From the IMG/VR virus record IMGVR_UViG_3300030406_002411, positions 1 through 28,747 of that record: a stretch of 28,747 bases of DNA; one strand, given 5' to 3'. Each line of letters begins with the position of its first letter. Position 1 is the stretch's first letter. The stretch is from a virus. Both the position numbers and the translations under genes were made by a program. Under the pieces are notes generated by a model. The model saw nothing but the letters and a program-made list of their open reading frames with translations. It was not told where the DNA came from and did no database searches. Shown one piece after another: positions 22,718 to 28,747 of the stretch.

Positions 22718-22883
22718 CACTGGAGAAATTAGACTAATAGATGTCAAAACGGTATCCCGGCGTAAAGACGGGACTAGGGTGGCAAGAGTGACTACCCCTC
22801 AACAAAAAGCCTTAGGCGTAGAGATTGTAGAGATTGAAATAGATGAACATTCTGACATTCGACGTAGAGACAACGCATATTAG
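22584..22883 (+). CDS. Small PD-(D/E)XK nuclease-like protein
   Basis: 99 residues from ATG 22584, with AGGA nine bases upstream. The core fits a minimal PD-(D/E)XK fold: E13 in GTISEMTCTRRLLAEGYEVF, D38 in QGPIDLIAV, and D53-x-K55 in RLIDVKT, then a short basic beta segment. The order resembles small archaeal Holliday-resolvase-like or group-specific phage nucleases that read E...GPxDLxAx...xDVKT. It overlaps the zinc-ribbon gene by 134 bases and the exonuclease gene by 41 bases. Substrate unknown; structure-specific cutting in recombination is plausible. Confidence 0.7.
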   Translation: MVSRTMRLGTISEMTCTRRLLAEGYEVFWPVANQGPIDLIAVHVSTGEIRLIDVKTVSRRKDGTRVARVTTPQQKALGVEIVEIEIDEHSDIRRRDNAY

Positions 22884-23406
22884 TAGACCTAATGGTAAGT
22901 TTACACCGCTTCCTTACTACGACAATTACTTAGTAAGTATTGGGTATAAGGTCTACGAGGAGGGTCGTAAGGAGTTTGATAACTATCTGTGCTTTACACA
23001 TGATGAAGAACCCCCTACAAAACTTGGGCACACTAAATTTCAGTATGTCTTAGATCGTGCTGATGTCATTGTAGGTCATAACATTAAGTTTGATCTCAAC
23101 TGGATTAAGTCTTGTAATTTTAAATATGATGGACCTGTGTATGACACGATGGTAGCAGAGTATCTTCTTGCGCGGTCAAGACGATGGCCTCTTTCATTGG
23201 AGGCAGTCGCTAAAAGGTATGAGGTCACTCAGAAAAAGAAAGACCTTACAGCGGAATACCTTAACTCAGGTAAAACGTTTGCACAGATACCTTGGGAAAT
23301 AGTCGAAGAGTATGGGCGGGCTGACGTTGATGCTACATGGGAAGTTGCGTGTAAGCAGGTTCAAGAACGTTACAAAACATCTTGGGAGGCGATCTATGGC
23401 TTCTAA
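22843..23406 (+). CDS. Stand-alone 3'-5' exonuclease (DnaQ-like, DEDDy)
   Basis: 187 residues. Proofreading-type exonuclease with all motifs: D7 and E9 (LTFDVETTH), D84 (VGHNIKFDLNW), and Y157-x3-D161 (YGRADVDATW). It corresponds to the N-terminal domain of family A polymerases such as T7 gp5 and Pol I, but here ends with its own stop. The start directly ahead of exo motif I matches the usual domain edge. The polymerase gene begins 11 bases before this stop, so the two proteins are made together and probably work together. Confidence 0.9.
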   Translation: MNILTFDVETTHISRPNGKFTPLPYYDNYLVSIGYKVYEEGRKEFDNYLCFTHDEEPPTKLGHTKFQYVLDRADVIVGHNIKFDLNWIKSCNFKYDGPVYDTMVAEYLLARSRRWPLSLEAVAKRYEVTQKKKDLTAEYLNSGKTFAQIPWEIVEEYGRADVDATWEVACKQVQERYKTSWEAIYGF

Positions 23407-24940
23407 GTTACTACCCACACTACGTCTCTCCTTTGAAATGACCAACGTCTTATCAAACATAGAACGTAATGGAATACATATAGATTTAAATGCACTAGAT
23501 AAAATTGAAGCTGAGTACAAGGATGAACTAAACAAACTAGAAAAGTTTTTGCAGGATGAAGCTCAAAAGGCAATGGGGGATACCCCAATCAATTTGCAAT
23601 CGCCTGATGATCGTTCCATGCTTTTTTACTCTAGGCGTGTCATAGATAAAAAGAGATGGTCTAGTATTTTTAATCTAGGCAGTGAGGTACGGGGGTCGAC
23701 TCGTAAGCAAAAGTTACGCACAAGAATGTCACAGCGGGACTTTAATGCAAACGTGCGCGTTAACACCGAAATCTTGTACAAAACAAAAGCCTCTAAGTGT
23801 ACAGCCTGTATGGGGACTGGTCGTAAGAGGGTGCTTAAAAAAGACGGCACTGTGGGTAAAGCAGTAAGGGTATGTCGTTCTTGTAACGGCACTGGATTAC
23901 TCTACGAAAAAACCTCTGAGTACGCCGGTTTTAAGATTATTCCAAGAGACTCTTGGGACACTGCTTCAGCAGGATTTAAAACAGACCACGAGACATTAGA
24001 TCAACGATTGCCAGAGCTTAGTGGAGAAGCTAGGCGTTTTGCAGAGGCATACACGCGATTCAACGCTCTGCGAACGTATCTTTCAACATTTGTTGAAGGG
24101 CTTAAGAACAATTGTGATCGGAAGGGCTTGGTTCATCCCGACTTCATGCAGTGTATTACAGCAACTGGAAGGCTATCTTCACGAAACCCAAACTTCCAAA
24201 ACATGCCGCGAGGCTCAACTTTTGCAATTAGAAAAGCGGTGACCTCTAGGTTTGAGGGCGGCAGTATCATGGAGGCGGATTACTCTCAGCTTGAGTTTAG
24301 GGTAGCGGGCTACCTAGCTAATGATCCACAGGCTTATCACGATGTTGAAAATCAGGTAGACGTGCATTCAGTTACAGCGGATATTATTGGGTGTAGTAGA
24401 CAAGAAGCAAAAGCGCACACCTTTAAACCTCTGTACGGCGGAACAACAGGCACTAGAGATCAACAGAGGTACTACCGTGCTTTCAAGGAAAAGTATGCGG
24501 CGGTGACTGCATGGCACAGAGATTTGCAGAAGGACGCTGTAGAAAAAGGGTACATAGAATTACCGTCAGGTAGACAGTACGCTTTTCCCGGCACTACGTG
24601 GAATGAATGGGGGAGTGCCACTAATCGCACAGCTATATGTAATTATCCGGTGCAGGGCTTTGCTACAGCAGACTTACTACCGATAGCTCTAGTTTATCTA
24701 ACTAAATTAATTCAGGAGTCAAACTGTAAAAGTTTGATATGTAATACAGTACACGATAGTATCGTGCTTGACATTTTTCCCGGGGAGGAACAAACTGTTG
24801 CAGACATGGTAATGGAGGCTATGCTTTCAATACCAAGTGAGTGCCAACGCCGTTACGGCATAGTTTACGATATGCCTGTCGGGTTGGAAATTAAAGTAGG
24901 TCCCAATTGGGGTAACCAAAAAGAGATAAGGACGGCATGA
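23396..24940 (+). CDS. DNA polymerase, family A, polymerase domain only, with zinc-finger insertion
   Basis: 514 residues from ATG 23396, with GGAGG six bases upstream inside the exonuclease gene end. The long in-frame extension to 23312 is rejected for lack of a site. Motif A is ADYSQLEFR with D295. The O-helix is RQEAKAHTFKPLYGG (R335, K339, F343, Y347). Motif C is NTVHDSIVLDI with H453 and D454. Between the thumb start (NLQSPDDRSMLF, ~66-77) and the region at ~195-235 sit two DnaJ-like elements, CTACMGTG (C135, C138) and CRSCNGTG (C160, C163), likely binding zinc. The Phe at the Pol I 762 position predicts discrimination against dideoxynucleotides. It lacks an exonuclease domain, which is supplied by the previous gene. 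Confidence 0.95.
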   Translation: MASKLLPTLRLSFEMTNVLSNIERNGIHIDLNALDKIEAEYKDELNKLEKFLQDEAQKAMGDTPINLQSPDDRSMLFYSRRVIDKKRWSSIFNLGSEVRGSTRKQKLRTRMSQRDFNANVRVNTEILYKTKASKCTACMGTGRKRVLKKDGTVGKAVRVCRSCNGTGLLYEKTSEYAGFKIIPRDSWDTASAGFKTDHETLDQRLPELSGEARRFAEAYTRFNALRTYLSTFVEGLKNNCDRKGLVHPDFMQCITATGRLSSRNPNFQNMPRGSTFAIRKAVTSRFEGGSIMEADYSQLEFRVAGYLANDPQAYHDVENQVDVHSVTADIIGCSRQEAKAHTFKPLYGGTTGTRDQQRYYRAFKEKYAAVTAWHRDLQKDAVEKGYIELPSGRQYAFPGTTWNEWGSATNRTAICNYPVQGFATADLLPIALVYLTKLIQESNCKSLICNTVHDSIVLDIFPGEEQTVADMVMEAMLSIPSECQRRYGIVYDMPVGLEIKVGPNWGNQKEIRTA

Positions 24941-25785
24941 ACGTTATGAACGAAATAGCAACCGTGGCTGAAAACCCATTTGATAACATGATACAGGCTG
25001 TCAAGGATGGCAACCGTGAGGACTTGATGCGTTTATCAGGTCAGTTAAGTGATGATGCACCAAAGCAAGGTTTGATGCGTCTGAGTATCAATTACGACAC
25101 TGAGACTGATGATGGTCAAGTTCTTAAAAAAGGCACTTGGAAAGTTTACTATGATGGTGAATTTGTTTATACGGAGAAAGTAATGTTCAGACCTATGGTC
25201 AGAACTTACGAATGGTCTGTCTGGGATAATGATGAAGGTAAGTTTTCATCTAGGTCTGTTCAAGCTCCCTCCTTGGACTACCGTTTTCCAGACACTACGG
25301 GCGGTGACAAATGTGGTCGTCTGACTAAATCAGAAGAGGCAGAGTTAGGTGAGGATCACCCAAAGACTTTAGCTTCTAGATTAGCGACGTGTAATCAAGT
25401 GTTTTATGCTCTCATTAGCTTGGTAGGTAAAACCGCTGATGGACGCGAAGTTAAGATACAGGATTATCCCTGTGTTTCATACTTCAAGCGTTCTGGATTC
25501 AGACCTGCGCGTGAGGCGATTGAAAAGCTGGGCAAGAATGTTGCTATGTATGAGACTCAATTTGAGTTGACTACCAAGCGGCATAAGCAAGGCAGTGTGA
25601 CGTATTTCACTCCTGTTTTTACGCCGACTGCCAAAAAGCTTCAGCTTAGTGATGCTATGGAGGTTTACCAGATGTTCCTAGAGACCATCAAAGCTTCCAA
25701 CTCACAAATTCATGAGCAACATAAGGAAGCAGTGAAGGCGAAAACCACTGACGAAGAAACTGACCTTGCGGCAGATTTCAACTGA
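24937..25785 (+). CDS. Probable single-stranded DNA-binding protein
   Basis: 282 residues, starting in an ATGA overlap with the polymerase stop, with AAGG upstream. The middle is beta-rich with many aromatic and basic residues (KKGTWKVYYDGEFVYTEKVM, VRTYEWSVWDNDEGKFSSRS, YPCVSYFKRSGFRPAREAIE). The C-terminus is an acidic tail ending EETDLAADFN, like the acidic, Phe-containing tail of T7 gp2.5 that contacts polymerase and helicase. Placement between polymerase and nuclease matches an SSB. It is longer than gp2.5 (232 residues). The call is from composition, tail and position. Confidence 0.65.
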   Translation: MNVMNEIATVAENPFDNMIQAVKDGNREDLMRLSGQLSDDAPKQGLMRLSINYDTETDDGQVLKKGTWKVYYDGEFVYTEKVMFRPMVRTYEWSVWDNDEGKFSSRSVQAPSLDYRFPDTTGGDKCGRLTKSEEAELGEDHPKTLASRLATCNQVFYALISLVGKTADGREVKIQDYPCVSYFKRSGFRPAREAIEKLGKNVAMYETQFELTTKRHKQGSVTYFTPVFTPTAKKLQLSDAMEVYQMFLETIKASNSQIHEQHKEAVKAKTTDEETDLAADFN

Positions 25786-26672
25786 TGCTGGCGGAAGTCA
25801 AGGTTAAAGACTTCCTTTTAAGGGCGGTGCGGGGAGAGACGGATCTCTCCCCCGCTGTTCTTGATGATTTTGCACAAACATGTAAAGAGGCTTTAAAAAA
25901 GCAGTTTACGTCCCGGGATCAAGATTGGCGCGTTCGTATGAGCGGGCTTGGTCGTCCTCTCTGTCAACAAATACAGGGTAGAGACGGTAGCACCGAAGAG
26001 ATGACGTATAATGCTATTTTAAGATTTCTTATAGGAGACTTGGTTGAGGCTGTCATGATGGTGGTCCTCAAAGAAGCAGGAGTCACTATTGTTGATTCTC
26101 AGAAAAGCTGTGAGCTAAAGCTTGGCAATGAAACTGTTGAGGGCACACTAGACGTTATTCTGGACGATCCAGTGAATGGCGAAAAAGTCTGGGATATTAA
26201 ATCTGCAAGTCCTTTTTCTTACGCACAAAAATTTAGCCGGGGATACGATAACCTCAAAAGCGACGATCCTTTTGGTTACCTTATGCAAGGGTTTTTATAT
26301 GCGACAGCCGTAGGTAAAGATTTTGGTGGCTGGCTTGTTGTTGATAAATCAAGCGGTGAAATACAGTTTGTACAAGCCCCAGATGATCAGGAAGAAGATC
26401 GGATGGCGTACATTGAAGAGGCAGTAAACCGGGTGGCTAAACTTAGTTCTGGGTTTACTTACTCTAAACCGCCCATGCAACCTGAAGAAGAAACGTATAG
26501 TGTAAGCAAGGTAATACACAAGACGGGAAATAAATTACTTAACAAAACTTGCACGTTCTGTGGTTACAGGGAAGTGTGTTGGCCTAAGGCAGTGAAGCAT
26601 GAAAAAGTCACGTCAAAAGCTCGTATTAAACCCCTAGTTTGGTACCACACGCTGAAGGTTAAAGAGTTATGA
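25785..26672 (+). CDS. RecB/Cas4-like PD-(D/E)XK exonuclease with probable Fe-S cluster
   Basis: 295 residues. Nuclease motifs in order: E88 (IGDLVEAV), D123 (VEGTLDVIL), D137-x-K139 (VWDIKSAS) and Q168-x3-Y172 (YLMQGFLYA), the motif IV typical of RecB/AddB/Cas4 relatives. One N-terminal cysteine (C60 in GRPLCQQ) plus C256, C259 and C265 (CTFCGYREVC) match the arrangement that holds a 4Fe-4S cluster in Cas4 and AddB. In T7-like phages a separate exonuclease degrades host DNA and processes recombination ends; this is the likely counterpart. It starts one base inside the previous stop and overlaps the next start by four bases. Confidence 0.85.
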   Translation: MLAEVKVKDFLLRAVRGETDLSPAVLDDFAQTCKEALKKQFTSRDQDWRVRMSGLGRPLCQQIQGRDGSTEEMTYNAILRFLIGDLVEAVMMVVLKEAGVTIVDSQKSCELKLGNETVEGTLDVILDDPVNGEKVWDIKSASPFSYAQKFSRGYDNLKSDDPFGYLMQGFLYATAVGKDFGGWLVVDKSSGEIQFVQAPDDQEEDRMAYIEEAVNRVAKLSSGFTYSKPPMQPEEETYSVSKVIHKTGNKLLNKTCTFCGYREVCWPKAVKHEKVTSKARIKPLVWYHTLKVKEL

Positions 26673-26902
26673 CTAAGCACCCGCCGATAGTCTACGCGTA
26701 TGACAACAACGGTTTAACAGGAGAGTCTGCTTACCTTTGGGTTTTGTTTTTAATGCGTGAAGCTCAACTGCAAGGTAATACAGAGGATTTCAATAAGTGG
26801 AAAGACTTAGCTAAGTCGATGAGACCTAGCAAAAAATCTCCGCCTCCTTCAAGTGTTTTTAATTCTGATCTTATGGATGCAATAGATGAGTATCTGATAT
26901 GA
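26669..26902 (+). CDS. Small unknown protein
   Basis: 77 residues in an ATGA overlap with the nuclease stop. Soluble; N-terminal half YAYDNNGLTGESAYLWVLFL with helices following, then a Pro/Ser linker (KKSPPPSS) and an acidic end (DLMDAIDEYLI). No recognised motif. Four-base overlaps on both sides support it as part of the operon. Confidence 0.6.
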   Translation: MTKHPPIVYAYDNNGLTGESAYLWVLFLMREAQLQGNTEDFNKWKDLAKSMRPSKKSPPPSSVFNSDLMDAIDEYLI

Positions 26903-27180
26903 TTAAAACAGCGTTACAAATTATTAATCCTGCTACAAACGCGCTACGTAATAGTCCTCCAGAATACAAGTTTTGGTTATCTATTACGCTAGCATCTATG
27001 TGGTGCATTGCTTTCGGTATTTTTACCGCAGAGTTACTCACGATTGGGCACAATATAATCGGACATTACATTTTAATTTTTTGTGTGTTTATTACGTGGA
27101 GAATGTTTAAGTTCACAAAAAAGCACCAAAGTCCCGCCACAAAAAACAAAGTGGTGTGGGACTTAAATCGGGAAGGGTAA
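26899..27180 (+). CDS. Two-helix membrane protein with possible -1 frameshift extension
   Basis: 93 residues in an ATGA overlap. Two hydrophobic helices at about residues 25-48 (FWLSITLASMWCIAFGIFTA) and 52-69 (NIIGHYILIFCVFITWRMF), then a basic tail. Position in the replication block and lack of a neighbouring lysozyme make a holin role uncertain, though size and topology would allow it. The tail contains A AAA AAC at 27141-27147, in phase for -1 slippage, which would replace the last ten residues by a 38-residue tail. The alternative is a simple early membrane protein. Confidence 0.65.
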   Translation: MIKTALQIINPATNALRNSPPEYKFWLSITLASMWCIAFGIFTAELLTIGHNIIGHYILIFCVFITWRMFKFTKKHQSPATKNKVVWDLNREG

Positions 27181-27263
27181 AACGTCACTGGACTGACCCA
27201 TCTGCGGTAGAAGAGATTGACAGTGGGTATAACGCAAGAACAGATGAATGGGAAGAAAAGTAA
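27129..27263 (+). other. Candidate programmed -1 frameshift site and extension
   Basis: The heptamer A AAA AAC (27141-27147) falls in X XXY YYZ phase of the membrane protein frame. Shifting back one base opens 38 codons with protein-like sequence (HWTDPSAVEEIDSGYNARTD, then EWEEK), ending at TAA 27261-27263, which overlaps the next ATG as TAATG. The heptamer sits in the loop of a hairpin: AAGTCCC (27129-27135) plus CCAC pair with GTGG plus GGGACTT (27058-27064 counted as 27158-27164). The fused product would have 121 residues. Confidence 0.4.
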
Positions 27264-27400
27264 TGTTTAAGGTGTATATTTTTATTTTATTTTCATTTAG
27301 TTTAGTTATGTCTGTGTTTATGTACATAGCTACGCCTAACTTAAGCGTAGGTTTTACAAACATATGTGGTGAAGATAAGTTCTTTTGTGTGAGGGATTAG
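27263..27400 (+). CDS. Small secreted or membrane protein, 45 residues
   Basis: ATG 27263 in TAATG, preceded by GGAAG seven bases away. The first ~23 residues are a hydrophobic helix (MFKVYIFILFSFSLVMSVFM). The remaining part faces a compartment outside the cytoplasm if this is a signal anchor, and contains two Cys (NICGEDKFFC). The stop abuts the next ATG (TAGATG). Size and topology suit a small early membrane protein; no family known. Confidence 0.5.
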   Translation: MFKVYIFILFSFSLVMSVFMYIATPNLSVGFTNICGEDKFFCVRD

Positions 27401-27784
27401 ATGAATTTACTTTTAACTAAGGATGCTGAAACTAGGGATTTAATCGCCTTAAATGAAAACACCCATGCCATATACATAGGGGATGCTAGTGATGGTCTAG
27501 CTTCGCCGTGGGTTAGGTGGGCTAGGCTTCATGAACGATGCCACTCTCTTACTCTTCTGGAAAAGTTTACTTCAAAGATGACGCCTCTGTCGTACACAAC
27601 ATGGGAAAGAGATAAGCGTGTACTAGAAAAGGAACTGAACCACATTGATAATCTTCTCAGACAAAACGTGATAGTAATACTTCCTATGGATAATTACCTT
27701 GAGGCTTTGGGGGCTGTTAGGTCAACCAGTCCTGAGGTTCATGCGCTGGTCACTAAACGTGTGGATAGTTGGAGAAAGTCTTGA
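27401..27784 (+). CDS. Unknown soluble protein before endonuclease I
   Basis: 127 residues, with GAGGG five bases before the ATG. Contains ENTHAIYIGDASDGLASPWV, then helices rich in Leu and charged residues (WERDKRVLEKELNHIDNLLR, NYLEALGAVRSTSPEVHALV). No catalytic pattern recognised and no membrane segment. Its stop overlaps the start of the resolvase gene (TTGA), so the two are translationally coupled. Confidence 0.6.
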   Translation: MNLLLTKDAETRDLIALNENTHAIYIGDASDGLASPWVRWARLHERCHSLTLLEKFTSKMTPLSYTTWERDKRVLEKELNHIDNLLRQNVIVILPMDNYLEALGAVRSTSPEVHALVTKRVDSWRKS

Positions 27785-28152
27785 GACCCCGTCGTCATAG
27801 CTACAGATCAGACTACGAGTTACAAGTCGCTAAAAACTTAGCGGATAGAGGCGTGAAGTTTGAATACGAAAAACATAAAATACTGTACATTCCCAAAACT
27901 AAAACGTACGTTCCTGATTTTTATTTACCTAATCAAAATATTTATGTTGAAGCTAAGGGGTTCTTTTCTCCCGCAGACAGGCAGAAAATGCTTTTGGTAA
28001 TTCAGCAGAATAAAGAGCTAGACATACGTCTTCTTTTTTTGAGAGCATCTAACAAGTTGAACAGGTCTAGTAAAACAACTTATAGCCGTTGGTGTGATCG
28101 TCATGGTATATTGTGGGCTGATGGTCAAATCCCGGATGAGTGGGTGGCATGA
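27781..28152 (+). CDS. Endonuclease I, Holliday junction resolvase (T7 gp3 homologue)
   Basis: 123 residues from TTG 27781, chosen because GGAG stands six bases upstream and the start overlaps the previous stop as TTGA. An upstream TTG at 27769 would add four residues. The protein follows T7 endonuclease I closely: YRSDYELQVAKNLADRGVKF with E13, TYVPDFYLP with D46, IYVEAKGF with E57 and K59 (T7 E20, D55, E65, K67), then LDIRLLFLRASNKL and HGILWADGQIPDEW. It cuts branched DNA to resolve recombination intermediates before packaging. Confidence 0.95.
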   Translation: MRPRRHSYRSDYELQVAKNLADRGVKFEYEKHKILYIPKTKTYVPDFYLPNQNIYVEAKGFFSPADRQKMLLVIQQNKELDIRLLFLRASNKLNRSSKTTYSRWCDRHGILWADGQIPDEWVA

Positions 28153-28508
28153 TGGATGATTTTGAAGAAAAACTAATGATACTAGAACAGGCTAGTCTTC
28201 TAAAAGGAAGATACTATCTCGTTCTTGAACCTGAGGAAGATGAAGAAAGTGGTTTCTCTATCCGTGCGTATGCAACTAGGGATATTAAAGTTGAGGATAA
28301 TTATGATCCGACATATATTATTATGCAGGGTCTTATTGGCACGTTACAAGAAGAGTTTGATGAGGTATATGATAAGGGCATTTCGCGGGTTAGTCTTGAG
28401 ACGCTCGCAGAAGTGGTGGGAGAAGACAAGCTCAAACCAGAACACTTGGAAAAAGTTAAAGAAATAAAGGACAATGTAATTCAAGTTGATTTCGGTCAGA
28501 CGCAATGA
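28149..28508 (+). CDS. Small acidic unknown protein
   Basis: 119 residues from ATG 28149 in an ATGA overlap with the endonuclease stop. The in-frame GTG at 28140 is less likely. Acidic throughout (VLEPEEDEESGF, LQEEFDEVYDKG), mixed helix and strand, ending EIKDNVIQVDFGQTQ. Overlaps the next start by four bases. No known family; such acidic early proteins sometimes mimic DNA, but nothing specific supports that here. Confidence 0.6.
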   Translation: MMDDFEEKLMILEQASLLKGRYYLVLEPEEDEESGFSIRAYATRDIKVEDNYDPTYIIMQGLIGTLQEEFDEVYDKGISRVSLETLAEVVGEDKLKPEHLEKVKEIKDNVIQVDFGQTQ

Positions 28509-28732
28509 AAAACGATGATTGGAAAAATCCTGAACATTACAAGAAGAAAAAGTGGGAAGCTATTGATATTATTAAGGATGTGCTTACTCCTGAACAATTT
28601 AAAGGTTACTTAATTGGTAATTCATTGAAGTACTTACTACGTGTCAATGATAAAGACACTCCTTTGATGAATGTAGGAAAGACGGCATGGTATAGTGCGC
28701 GTGGAGAAAAGGAATTAGAACAGGATGATTGA
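28505..28732 (+). CDS. DUF3310 family protein
   Basis: 75 residues. Matches the DUF3310 pattern: NPEHYKKKKWEAIDIIKDVL, then EQFKGYLIGNSLKYLLRV and a C-terminal GKTAWYSARGEKEL. This small family is common in phages, is sometimes annotated as nucleotide-kinase-like, and has no proven function. It starts in an ATGA-type four-base overlap with the previous gene. Confidence 0.85.
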   Translation: MKNDDWKNPEHYKKKKWEAIDIIKDVLTPEQFKGYLIGNSLKYLLRVNDKDTPLMNVGKTAWYSARGEKELEQDD

Positions 28733-28747
28733 CGTCGACTATTCACG
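28725..28747 (+). CDS. Start of a further gene, cut by the window edge
   Basis: ATG 28725 overlaps the DUF3310 stop by eight bases and has AAAGGA ten bases upstream. Only about seven residues (MIDVDYS) are visible, too few for a function. Confidence 0.4.

Noticed and set aside
23312-23395. 28-residue N-terminal extension of the polymerase
   Set aside because: Lies within the exonuclease coding sequence; GGAGG and ATG at 23396 give a better start.

Overview
The window is part of a tailed double-stranded DNA phage genome. I infer a podovirus with a P22-like capsid/connector gene set and a T7-like replication set. The basis is an unbroken late block (small and large terminase, portal, scaffold, major capsid, head-tail adaptor, stabilisation-like protein, tail fibre) and a separate block with primase, replicative helicase, a family A DNA polymerase, an SSB-like protein and a T7 endonuclease I homologue. 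The small Lys/Arg/Cys-rich proteins and general style recall marine phages, but the host cannot be fixed from the sequence. No tRNA, CRISPR array, insertion sequence or phage RNA polymerase gene is visible, and the readable promoters are sigma70-like, so transcription by the host enzyme is likely for this part of the genome.

Layout. (1) 1-15085, minus strand: the late operon, read from terS at 15085 leftwards to a tail fibre that runs off the left edge. Genes overlap or abut, often as TAATG. Two surprises lie inside it: a 635-aa protein with a tyrosine-recombinase core between terL and portal, and a small gene overlapping the 3' end of the portal gene in another frame. Four small, very basic proteins sit between the capsid genes and the lysozyme. 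(2) 15086-15802: a non-coding hub with back-to-back promoters, a tiny promoter-hairpin-terminator unit on the plus strand, dense inverted repeats and two more terminators. (3) 15803-20168, minus strand: accessory/early genes, including a winged-helix regulator, a DUF932-like protein, a Cys-rich GP88-like protein and many small unknowns, driven by at least two or three putative promoters. (4) 20171-20444: a divergent control region with repeated TGACA boxes around two promoters. (5) 20445-28747, plus strand: the replication/recombination block, strongly compressed with almost every gene overlapping the next.

How the genes work together. Primase (zinc ribbon plus TOPRIM) and SF4 helicase are separate proteins here, as are the 3'-5' exonuclease and the polymerase, which are fused in T7. 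The polymerase carries a DnaJ-like double CxxCxGxG insertion at about the place where T7 polymerase has its thioredoxin-binding loop. A RecB/Cas4-like nuclease with a probable Fe-S cluster, a small PD-(D/E)XK protein and an endonuclease I homologue would process recombination and replication intermediates into concatemers for the terminase. Near the right end a two-helix membrane protein gene contains an A AAA AAC heptamer in the correct phase for -1 frameshifting into a 38-codon extension that stops exactly at the start of the next gene.
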